A stretch of DNA of 50,355 nucleotides, taken from assembly GCA_003566635.1 (NCBI GenBank), contig PXCK01000112.1:1-50355 (forward strand), given 5' to 3'. Made by a program: the position numbers and the translations under genes. How positions within the stretch are numbered: the stretch's first letter is position 1; each line of letters begins with the position of its first letter. Below the pieces are notes generated by a model. It ran no database searches. It saw only the letters and a list, made by a program, of their open reading frames with translations, and had not been told where the DNA came from. Source of the stretch: Balneolia bacterium (lineage in GTDB: Bacteria; Bacteroidota; Rhodothermia; Balneolales; Cyclonatronaceae). Positions 39,831-48,363 of the stretch are shown piece after piece.

Positions 39831-40790
39831 ATGGCATTTTCCTGGAAACTTCACTCTCGTCCACCTCACGATTTTTTTCTTTGTTTAGATGTAGACAACT
39901 ACTTCGATATTGAACACGACCCTGCTTCAATCCCGGAGCAAGGGTTCACTCGTTCTTTACCTCTTACAGAGAAAGATATCTTGGTAACCATTTTCTTTAA
40001 TGGAGATCCGGAAGATCCCGTATTTACGATTGAATGTGATGAACAGCTTGATGATGCAGAAAAAAAAGAAGCAAATCGAGTGTTAGCAAGAATACTGGGT
40101 ACTGATCTGGATTTGAGACCATTCTATAAAAAGATCAAGAATGATCCCCTTATGCAACCTTTGACCGAAGAATTGTACGGATTAAAACGGTTAAGCAGAG
40201 CAAACCTTTTTCAAGACGCCGTGAATCGTATCATCATAGCGCAAATTAATCACAAGCCAACAGCTAAAAAAATGGTTAATGGCGTTCGTATGGCCTATTC
40301 AACCCGTTTTGATACGCCTAAAGGCACCTTTTATGCCTGGCCCCGTCCAGAAAGACTGATTGGTGCCGATCCGGTTTCTCTAAAACAATACGGTCTTTCA
40401 CTTAGGAAGGGTGAATATGTTGTTGGTTTAGCTCATGAGTTTGTTTCCGGTAATATGAATATGGAAAAACTTGAGAATCTGCATCCGTTACATTTTTATA
40501 ATACCATTCTCAAAGTAAGAGGAATTGGCCCAACTACAGCTCAAGATTTGATGTTATTTCGGAATCGTAGTGATGCATGGTTTCCATCACATATAGATAA
40601 AGGAGAAGAAAAAGGAATAAGGAAATGGATTATTATGTCGTATGGAGGAGACCCCGATAACACAACAGACGAAAACTTCAAAAAAATGATTGCGCACTGG
40701 AAAGGCAACGAAAGTTTAGCATTAGAGCATTTATTTGTTAATTGGGTATTGAGTGAAAAACGGCGCGAATATCGATCTAAAAAGGCGTAA
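39831..40790 (+). CDS. AlkA-like HhH-GPD DNA glycosylase family protein
   Basis: HhH VRGIGPTTAQDLMLF followed by WFPSHIDKGEEKGIRKW (candidate catalytic Asp). Confidence 0.7.
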   Translation: MAFSWKLHSRPPHDFFLCLDVDNYFDIEHDPASIPEQGFTRSLPLTEKDILVTIFFNGDPEDPVFTIECDEQLDDAEKKEANRVLARILGTDLDLRPFYKKIKNDPLMQPLTEELYGLKRLSRANLFQDAVNRIIIAQINHKPTAKKMVNGVRMAYSTRFDTPKGTFYAWPRPERLIGADPVSLKQYGLSLRKGEYVVGLAHEFVSGNMNMEKLENLHPLHFYNTILKVRGIGPTTAQDLMLFRNRSDAWFPSHIDKGEEKGIRKWIIMSYGGDPDNTTDENFKKMIAHWKGNESLALEHLFVNWVLSEKRREYRSKKA

Positions 40791-40827
40791 ATTTATTCAA
40801 TAATAACTATTCAGAATTCAATTACAA

Positions 40828-41397
40828 ATGGACAAACATTTTTCAAAGCAGGTAACGATTGAATCATTCAAAAACCTGAATGTTGCTAAAGCAGTCATTG
40901 GCATTATGATTGCCAGCGGACTGGTTCTCATCTTTCTTTTTTGGCTACTTTATTTCCGTGACGGAGCAGAAGTCGTTCCAACATGGGTATATCAATTACC
41001 TTCACTTAATGCTTTTTTTAATAGTGTAGCTACAGTTCTACTAATTTTAGCTTTTATTGAAATTAAAAAAAGGCGTTTCGTTCAACATATGCGATACAAC
41101 TTAGCGGCATTTGTGGCTTCTGCATTTTTTCTCATTAGCTATGTGCTTTATCATAATTTTGTCGGGCATACGCCTTTCCCGGGAGAAGGATGGATACGCC
41201 CCGTGTATTTCTTTATTTTGATAAGTCATATCATTTTGTCTGTAGCGGTAGTACCCTTAATCCTAAGCAGCTTCTTTTTTGCATTTGCCGGAAAGTTTGA
41301 GACTCACCGTAAGATTTCCAAGTTTACCTTTCCGATATGGATTTATGTTTCTATAACCGGAGTGGTAATTTTCTTTGTCTTAAATATTTATCTGTAA
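40828..41397 (+). CDS. DUF420 family membrane protein
   Basis: Multi-TM; FLISYVLYHNFVGHTPFPGEGWIRPVYFFILISHIILSVAVVPLIL...HRKISKFTFPIWIYVSITGVV. Confidence 0.85.
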   Translation: MDKHFSKQVTIESFKNLNVAKAVIGIMIASGLVLIFLFWLLYFRDGAEVVPTWVYQLPSLNAFFNSVATVLLILAFIEIKKRRFVQHMRYNLAAFVASAFFLISYVLYHNFVGHTPFPGEGWIRPVYFFILISHIILSVAVVPLILSSFFFAFAGKFETHRKISKFTFPIWIYVSITGVVIFFVLNIYL

Positions 41398-41430
41398 ATC
41401 TGTCGATTTGCTTAATTATGAGCTCAGCAA

Positions 41431-43647
41431 TTAAAACTTACTTATAATAATTAATGCACAATCTGATTTTCGGGCGAAATCTAGTATTACATTCCCAAAA
41501 ATGACCTGTTTATTCTTTTTACTGCCCAAGCCCATTATGGTTAAATCGTGATTTGTGGCTTCATTAACCAATGTTTGGGTAACATCGTTACTTTTTATTA
41601 CGATGCTACTCGACTTACCCGGCACAACATTTCTAGCAAAACCTTTTAGTTTCTTTTTTATTCCGTCAATTTTCTTATCGGGCGTGTTCTCAGGTAAAAT
41701 TTGAAGGAAAGTAACTTCAGGTTCAATTTCACGCCATAAACTACCAATCAATCTTGCGCGAAGAGCATCATGTTCGGACATGCCTGCTACGGGAACAAGA
41801 ATTTTTTTAGAGTTCAGAATTTGCCAGCCAGCAAATGGTTGACGGAAAACAATAACATCGCAAGCCGCTGATTTAACAAGGTTTTCAAGGTGATCAACCG
41901 TATCAGTATTTTGGAGATTACTAAGCCCCAATAGTAAACTTCTGCATTGGTGTGTTTCCACAACTCTGCTTATTTCATCCCAAGGTTCAGTAGCTATGGT
42001 AGTTAGTGCATCTGGACGAACATCAACCTCAAGAGAAGTCTCCAATGCTAACTGAAGCGTGCGCTGACTATTGGTTACTTTTTCCGGGATTAATGATTGT
42101 TCTTTGGGTGGAATTACAATTGATAATAAAAGTACGCGTCCTACGACAGGAGGTGCTAATGCATTCGCTACAAATACCATTGATTTTGCATTATCGGGGT
42201 TAGCTACAGGCACCAAAACCAATGGCTTTAATCCACGCAGGCGAACCATATCGGGGTCACGTGCTTCAGCAGCTGCATCATAAACCCTGGCTTTACCTGC
42301 AAAAAGAGCCATAAACAAAGCTACGCCCATTCCGAGCCATACAAGTGTAATGCCACCTGCTGCCGGCTCTGCAAAAGCTTGAAAAATTGCCAACCCGAAA
42401 CAGGCAAGGAATCCAACAATAGGAATTAATGGGAAAAATGGCGTCTGAAATGTTTCGGTACTACTGAATGTACGTTTACGCATCAGGTAGCAAATAACAT
42501 GACCAAGTGCGAACGTAATTAAAAAGATGAGAGATGATGCGGCACCGGCAGCCGCCACATTTGGCAGAACAATTATTAGTGTGCCAATAATAGCAGCCGT
42601 TACCAGTATGGCCGGAATGGGAGTACCTGTCTTTCTGTCAATATGAGACAATTGCCATGCTAAAGTTCTGTCGTTTGCCATTGCCAAAGCCACTCTCGAT
42701 GCAGCAAAAATATTTGCCTGCAATGCAGTAAGCATGGAGATAATACCTGCAATGGTAACAAACCAAAGTCCAAACGAACCAAGATAATTTTCTGCTGCTA
42801 TAGCTACTACAGTTTCAGGATATTGAGAACTAAGTTCAGCAATTTTTTGTCCGGGTTCCATTCCAACAGTCATCACAACAAATAATAATGGCAAATAAAT
42901 AGTAAGCCCTATTATTAAAGTAGCAATCATAGCTTTTGGAATCGTTTTGGCCGGATTTTTGACCTCGCCACCAACAGCTGCAATTAAGTCAAACCCTTGC
43001 ATTGCAATAAAAGTGTAACCCATAGCCATTAGAAGGCCGGTACCACCACCAGCAAAAAATGGTTCAAGGGTTGTAGTAACATGATCTAATGATGTTCGAA
43101 AAAAAGCAGCTAACCCTCCGGCAATTAAAACACCGAATACAATTACCTTGCCAATATTAACCCAGGTTCCTCCACCTCCATTTGACCTGGTAAGTGACCA
43201 TGTATAACCACCTAAAGCGGTAAGAGCGAAAAACAAGATGATAGTTCTGCTACCAAACTGTTCGATTAAGTCGGGTGGTAAAATCTGTTGAACTGCAAAC
43301 CATAAAAACGCGCCAAACCCAAGTGCATATAAAACGGCAGCTACTATGGATGCAAACCATACAATCCATCCAACTCCGAAGGCTACCTGCACACTTAATG
43401 CTTTTTTAGCAAAATTATAGGTACCCCCAGATTGCGGATTAGCTGTCGCCATTTCAGCAAAACTTAAAGCAGTAATAAATGCTATTATTCCATTTAAAAC
43501 AAAAGCGAGTATAGCAGATGGTCCTGATACAGAAAAAGCCACACCTGCCAACGCAAGTATACCACCTCCAACCATGGCACCTACACCAACGCTGGTTGCG
43601 CCGGCTAAACCAAGTGTACGTTTGCTATCTTCGTTTGTAGTAGAAAT
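41431..43647 (-). CDS. APC-family amino acid permease with C-terminal UspA-like domains (ATT start at 43647 proposed; the track starts at internal ATG 43575)
   Basis: GAMVGGGILALAGVAF and APC TM pattern; C-terminal Usp motifs LVPVAGMSEHDALRARL and TIMGLGSKKNKQ. In-frame upstream codons STTNEDSKRTLGLAGATSVGVGA complete TM1. Confidence 0.85.
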   Translation of the reverse strand: MSTTNEDSKRTLGLAGATSVGVGAMVGGGILALAGVAFSVSGPSAILAFVLNGIIAFITALSFAEMATANPQSGGTYNFAKKALSVQVAFGVGWIVWFASIVAAVLYALGFGAFLWFAVQQILPPDLIEQFGSRTIILFFALTALGGYTWSLTRSNGGGGTWVNIGKVIVFGVLIAGGLAAFFRTSLDHVTTTLEPFFAGGGTGLLMAMGYTFIAMQGFDLIAAVGGEVKNPAKTIPKAMIATLIIGLTIYLPLLFVVMTVGMEPGQKIAELSSQYPETVVAIAAENYLGSFGLWFVTIAGIISMLTALQANIFAASRVALAMANDRTLAWQLSHIDRKTGTPIPAILVTAAIIGTLIIVLPNVAAAGAASSLIFLITFALGHVICYLMRKRTFSSTETFQTPFFPLIPIVGFLACFGLAIFQAFAEPAAGGITLVWLGMGVALFMALFAGKARVYDAAAEARDPDMVRLRGLKPLVLVPVANPDNAKSMVFVANALAPPVVGRVLLLSIVIPPKEQSLIPEKVTNSQRTLQLALETSLEVDVRPDALTTIATEPWDEISRVVETHQCRSLLLGLSNLQNTDTVDHLENLVKSAACDVIVFRQPFAGWQILNSKKILVPVAGMSEHDALRARLIGSLWREIEPEVTFLQILPENTPDKKIDGIKKKLKGFARNVVPGKSSSIVIKSNDVTQTLVNEATNHDLTIMGLGSKKNKQVIFGNVILDFARKSDCALIIISKF

Positions 43648-43734
43648 AGTGAGCTCCTTGTTTTGTGGTGTGTAAAGATAATACTTATTGAATTACGAAT
43701 TATAGAATTAAAAATGCAAGTACTTCAAAAAATG

Positions 43735-44100
43735 AGAGATTTTTATATTGAGGTGCTGGTTAACTATTATCTCAATTTGAGTTTTGTAGTTCTTTTCCGA
43801 TTAGATTTCAAGCCATAGCAAATATATAGTAATTGCCTTTTTAAACGTTCTTTTTCCTGCATATTTACTTTTTTTGTCCCTCACCCTTCCTTCTTCCAAA
43901 TAAGCTTGGTAATTCGTAGCACTTATTTAAATGGGAGAGAGTAATTCTTGTTATTACAACGAACTCTAAAAAACCAATTCAACAATTTATGGCTTTCTCC
44001 AAACTCTATCTATACATTGAAAACCCGTCTAATTTATGAAATCCATAAAGGCAAAGTATTTCATCGAGCACCTAAAATAAAAACCAGCCAAAATCTTCTT
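43735..44100. mobile_element. MITE-like element, copy 2 (degraded/internal deletion) related to 13882-14395
   Basis: Shared blocks: TTGAGGTGCTGGTTAAcTATTATCTCAA, TTTTTGTCCCTCACCCTTCC, GTAsCACTTATTTAAATGGGAGAG, CAACGAACTCTAAAA, AACTCTATCTATACwTTGAAAACCCG. Confidence 0.7.
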
Positions 44101-44183
44101 AATAACGAAACTAAAAAAGCACATTCAGGGTTTGAATTTTTGTAGTTTATTCATAACTTATAAGTCTTGTTTAAAACAAGCTT

Positions 44184-44256
44184 GAATCGGTAGCTCAGTT
44201 GGTAGAGCAACGGCCTTTTAAGCCGTGGGTCGAGGGTTCGAGCCCCTCCCGATTCA
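44184..44256 (+). tRNA. tRNA-Lys (anticodon TTT)
   Basis: Acceptor GAATCGG/CCGATTC, anticodon stem ACGGC-CTTTTAA-GCCGT, T-arm GAGGGTTCGAGCCCCTC. Confidence 0.95.
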
Positions 44257-44271
44257 CTTCAATCTCACACT

Positions 44272-44308
44272 TAGCCTATGCCTTGATAAGCATAGGCTTT
44301 TTTTATTT
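44272..44308 (+). terminator. Rho-independent terminator after tRNA-Lys
   Basis: AGCCTATGC-cttgata-GCATAGGCTTTTTTTATTT. Confidence 0.85.
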
Positions 44309-44391
44309 AAGCCCATCTCTGTCAAAAAACAAAAGCAAGTAAGTTTCCAATAAAGTATCTTGTTTCAAGATGAAATCAAAAAATACAATGT

Positions 44392-44787
44392 ATGAAAATT
44401 GACCATATTGGAATTGCTGTTACCGATCTAAACAATTCAATCAAGCTTTTTGAAACCCTTTTAAACACACCCTGTTATAAACGGGAAATAGTAGAAAGTG
44501 AAAACGTAGAAACAGCATTTTTTCAAACCGGAGAATCTAAAGTGGAATTATTAGGTGCTTCCGGCCCAGATTCTGTAATCACAAAATTTATAGAAAAAAG
44601 AGGTGAAGGAATGCATCATACAGCATTTGAAGTAGATGATTTAGATGCAGAAATTACCCGACTTCAGCAGTTAGGTTATCGCTTCTTAACGGAAAGTCCC
44701 AAAATGGGCGCCGATAACAAACGTATTATTTTTTTGCACCCCAAAGATACCAATGGGATGCTTGTAGAACTTTGTCAATCAGTTTAA
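44392..44787 (+). CDS. mce: Methylmalonyl-CoA epimerase
   Basis: DHIGIAVTDLNNSIKLFE, GEGMHHTAFEVDDLDAEI, GTNGMLVELCQ-like C-terminus. Confidence 0.9.
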   Translation: MKIDHIGIAVTDLNNSIKLFETLLNTPCYKREIVESENVETAFFQTGESKVELLGASGPDSVITKFIEKRGEGMHHTAFEVDDLDAEITRLQQLGYRFLTESPKMGADNKRIIFLHPKDTNGMLVELCQSV

Positions 44788-44808
44788 TCATAACCAACTT
44801 TTAAGCCT

Positions 44809-46788
44809 ATGTTATTTTTTAAGATAATCAAAAACTACTTTGCTCTGATATTTTTGATCGTTGCTATTGTACCTCAGTTACATGCTCAGCAACCATTAAG
44901 TATAGATGATATTGTTAGTATTCAAACAGTAACAACTTCGGTTATCAACCCCGCAGGCACACACGTTGCATACTCGTTAAGTGTGCCCCCTGCCGAAGAT
45001 GCAAACATGGCACGTTCTAGATCTCATCTATTAATTATGGAGATTGAATCCGGTGAGCAAGTTCGTGTTACAACCGGTGCCGGAAATCCGCATTGGAATG
45101 CCGATGGACGCTTGTTTTTTACGCACAGAAATACAGAGCATCACCCGGCAACACAAGTCTATGCCGTAGATTCCAATGCATCTAACTTAAGCCGAATTAC
45201 AAATGCCGACCATGGTGTAAATCAGTACACTGTAAGTGCAGATGGCACTACCATAGCATACACCTCAACCGACCCGGAAAGTCCGGAAAGAGCTGAAATG
45301 CGTGAGCTTGGCTATGATATGATTGTATACAGCGATGACCCAAGAAGTGTTAGAATGTTTGTGCAGCCTGTAAGTGGAGGTAATTCTCGTAGTTTAACAC
45401 CGGATGGATGGCTTGTACAGGATATGGCGCTATCACCAAATGGACGACAGGCGATTATTCGCGTTACAGATAATCCTTTGGCTGATTACGACCTCATGTT
45501 TAGTGAGCTTTACAGGGTAAACATACAAACCGGGCAAACCCAACTCTTTACTGCTACAGAAGGTAAACTCGACATGATTACTTATTCTCCGGATGGTTCA
45601 AGAGTAGCTTTCTTAGGTGCAAAAGTCTTTAGTGACCCACTACCACAAAGAATTTGGATTGCTAATGCCGACGGTTCCAACAAAAGAGACATTACACCCG
45701 ATGATTATGTTGGAACTCCTGAATGGATTCATTGGGAAGATAACAACACAATTCTATTTGCGGCTCTGCAAAGTACTACTACAGCCTTAAATCGTATTTC
45801 TGCTAATGGAGGCTCTATTACCGAAGTAATTGGTAGTGATGCCGGAATACTTCGTAGTGCAAGTTTTGCTAATGATGGCAATCGATTTACTGCTGCCATT
45901 AATACCAATACACACCCCGGTGAGGTTTTTGTAGGATCGAAAAGTGACGGCACTGTTGAAAGAGTGACTTTTCACAATGAATTTTTAAACGAAAGAAGCC
46001 TGGGAAGACAAGTAACTATCCGTTGGAATGGGGCAGATGATAAGCACATGGAAGGTGTATTAATTTATCCTGTTGGGTATACAGAAGGTATTCGGTATCC
46101 GCTCACCATTTTACCGCATGGCGGTCCTGAAGGAACAAGTTTAGATGGATGGAATACACGTGCTTTATATCCGGTTCAACTATTAGCCGGTGAAGGATAT
46201 GTAGTTTTTAAGCCTAATTATAGAGGTAGTGGTGGCCGTGGTTCGTCATTTACAATGGCGAATCATCGTGATTTAGGTGGTAAAGAGTTCGAAGATGTTT
46301 TATTCGGAATAGACTACCTTGAACAAATTGGATTGATTGACCCAACACGTGTAGGTATAAGCGGAACCTCTTATGGTGGCTATTTTGCAGCTTGGGCAGG
46401 AACCCGATATAGCGATCGTTTTGCGGCCGCAATTACTTTTGCCGGTCTTTCCAACTGGATTTCGTTTACAGGAACAACCGATATACCGGTGGAAATGTCG
46501 TTAACGCACTGGGACTTATGGTGGTTTGACAATCCCGGTCAGTATATGGACAGATCTCCAATTGCTCATTTAAACTTTGCAAATACGCCTATTTTAGTTG
46601 CTACAGGCTTGGCAGATGAGCGCGTACACCCGGAACAAGCTATACAGCTTTATAATTTTTTAAGGCTTTTAGACATTCCAACTGATTTGATTCTCTATCC
46701 ACGTCAACCTCATGGGTTGATTGAGCGCGCGCATCAAATTCATTTCATGGAGCAAGTAGTTAACTGGTTCAATACGTATTTAGATTAA
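44809..46788 (+). CDS. S9 family peptidase (prolyl oligopeptidase type)
   Basis: Signal peptide, WD40-like/TolB repeats, PHGGPEG, GISGTSYGGYFAAW (Ser), DERVHP (Asp), QPHGL (His). Confidence 0.93.
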   Translation: MLFFKIIKNYFALIFLIVAIVPQLHAQQPLSIDDIVSIQTVTTSVINPAGTHVAYSLSVPPAEDANMARSRSHLLIMEIESGEQVRVTTGAGNPHWNADGRLFFTHRNTEHHPATQVYAVDSNASNLSRITNADHGVNQYTVSADGTTIAYTSTDPESPERAEMRELGYDMIVYSDDPRSVRMFVQPVSGGNSRSLTPDGWLVQDMALSPNGRQAIIRVTDNPLADYDLMFSELYRVNIQTGQTQLFTATEGKLDMITYSPDGSRVAFLGAKVFSDPLPQRIWIANADGSNKRDITPDDYVGTPEWIHWEDNNTILFAALQSTTTALNRISANGGSITEVIGSDAGILRSASFANDGNRFTAAINTNTHPGEVFVGSKSDGTVERVTFHNEFLNERSLGRQVTIRWNGADDKHMEGVLIYPVGYTEGIRYPLTILPHGGPEGTSLDGWNTRALYPVQLLAGEGYVVFKPNYRGSGGRGSSFTMANHRDLGGKEFEDVLFGIDYLEQIGLIDPTRVGISGTSYGGYFAAWAGTRYSDRFAAAITFAGLSNWISFTGTTDIPVEMSLTHWDLWWFDNPGQYMDRSPIAHLNFANTPILVATGLADERVHPEQAIQLYNFLRLLDIPTDLILYPRQPHGLIERAHQIHFMEQVVNWFNTYLD

Positions 46789-46839
46789 CCCAAATTATTG
46801 ACTTTACAAAAAGCCTGTGGTCTTGAACTGTGGGATTTT

Positions 46840-47427
46840 TTATTTGAATGGTAAATTATCTGATTTCAACGCCGCTTTTAATAGCTTACTGTATGACTTT
46901 GACGGAATTTCAATACAGCCAAACTGAGCCAAATGATCGGTCTTGAATTGCACATCCCATAGGCTATACCCATTTCTCTTAAGAATATTATAACAAAAAT
47001 AAATAGCAGCTTTATGGGCCTCATCATGACTTTGATAAACAGATTCTGCAAAAAAAACAGAACCTAAATGAAGTCCATACAATCCTCCTGCTAATTCCCC
47101 GTCTTTCCAAACCTCAACAGAATCTACGTATCCTAAATTGTGAAGATGTACGTATGTATCACGAATAATTGGATTAATCCATGAAGGCTCTTGTTTGCCG
47201 CAGTTCTCAATAACTTCGTTTAAGCTTTTGCTTATTGCCGGCTTAAATCCAAACTTTTTAAAATACCGCAGGCTTCGTTTAGATATATGAAAGTTATCCA
47301 TTGGAATGATACCACGCAGATGGGCTGTGTACCAAAAAATGGGAGCTTCTTCGTCTGCACTTTCGGCCATGGGAAAATAGCCTTGGGTATATGCATTTAT
47401 AACTGTTTCGGGAGGTAAAACCAGCAT
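46840..47427 (-). CDS. aat: Leucyl/phenylalanyl-tRNA--protein transferase
   Basis: AYTQGYFPMA, IPMDNFHISKRSLR, SVEVWKDGELAGGLYGLHLGSVFFAESVY, WDVQFKTDHLAQFGCIEIP. Confidence 0.93.
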   Translation of the reverse strand: MLVLPPETVINAYTQGYFPMAESADEEAPIFWYTAHLRGIIPMDNFHISKRSLRYFKKFGFKPAISKSLNEVIENCGKQEPSWINPIIRDTYVHLHNLGYVDSVEVWKDGELAGGLYGLHLGSVFFAESVYQSHDEAHKAAIYFCYNILKRNGYSLWDVQFKTDHLAQFGCIEIPSKSYSKLLKAALKSDNLPFK

Positions 47428-47452
47428 TTCGGGGAATCAAAGAAAATTAGAA

Positions 47453-48214
47453 TCAGTTGGTTAGCTTATCGATATAAAAACGCCGAACTTTTTCGATTTG
47501 AAGGTCAAGATCTTTGTCATCTTTACTTTCTATAGGGAATGGTTTAAAGTACTTTAATGTAACTTTTCCGGGTTTGGTAAGCAAACTCCCACCCGGACAT
47601 ATATCAATAGCACCTTTAATAAGGACGGGTACGATTGGATAGTCTAAATCACGGGCAATAAAAAAAGCACCCTTTTTAAATTTACCAACCGGTAACTCAT
47701 GCTTCCGCGAACCTTCCGGTGCGATAAAAAGGGACAAGTTTTTTTGTCTGATTGAATCATAAGTTTTATGAATTCGGCTTAAAGCTTTTTCCCTGTTACT
47801 TCTATCAATAAACACTTGCCCTGTCAACTTACCAAGAATAAAAAAGAACGGATTGTATTGAAGCTCTTTTTTAGCAACATAACGTACATTAGGAAATCCT
47901 GCAGAAATAATGATAAATAAATCTAAAGTTGAGCTATGATTAGAAATATAAACAGCGGGAATATCAGGAGTGAATTCCATTTTGTCATACTCTAATTTTA
48001 CCCCAAGAATACGAAGCGCTGTCCGACCGAAAACGGGGCCCAAATTATTTATAAACCAATTCGTAAGCTTACCAAAACTTAAAAAAACACCAATTATTAC
48101 CACTACAGTTACCAATGCAAGAAGCACAAAAATTAAAATCGTACCTACAAAAGAACGAATATAGTCTATACTATTAAATGATGTAGTATGAGGTTGCCCT
48201 GCAATTGTTTCCAT
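47453..48214 (-). CDS. 1-acyl-sn-glycerol-3-phosphate acyltransferase (PlsC-like)
   Basis: NHSSTLD (HX4D), FIDRSNREKAL, IAPEGSRKHE, PIVPVLIKGA. Confidence 0.88.
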   Translation of the reverse strand: METIAGQPHTTSFNSIDYIRSFVGTILIFVLLALVTVVVIIGVFLSFGKLTNWFINNLGPVFGRTALRILGVKLEYDKMEFTPDIPAVYISNHSSTLDLFIIISAGFPNVRYVAKKELQYNPFFFILGKLTGQVFIDRSNREKALSRIHKTYDSIRQKNLSLFIAPEGSRKHELPVGKFKKGAFFIARDLDYPIVPVLIKGAIDICPGGSLLTKPGKVTLKYFKPFPIESKDDKDLDLQIEKVRRFYIDKLTN

Positions 48215-48363
48215 GTAGGAGTATACTAAAAAAGCAGGAGTATTTGGGGCATAAATAATTCGTTATTGATTTAGAAAACTAATTCTCTTTATCTGGATTA
48301 TTAGCTCAATCATATAGTTTTTTTTATTATTATTAGTGTTCGATACAAACTAAAGGAAAAAAC

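Noticed and set aside
41431-43575. Frameshift/pseudogene explanation for the APC permease's missing ATG
   Set aside because: The frame stays open and homologous upstream to an ATT with a well-placed SD, so an unusual start is simpler; sequencing error remains possible.
43948-44145. 65-aa ORF upstream of tRNA-Lys
   Set aside because: Falls within the copy-2 repeat element; not preserved as an ORF in copy 1.
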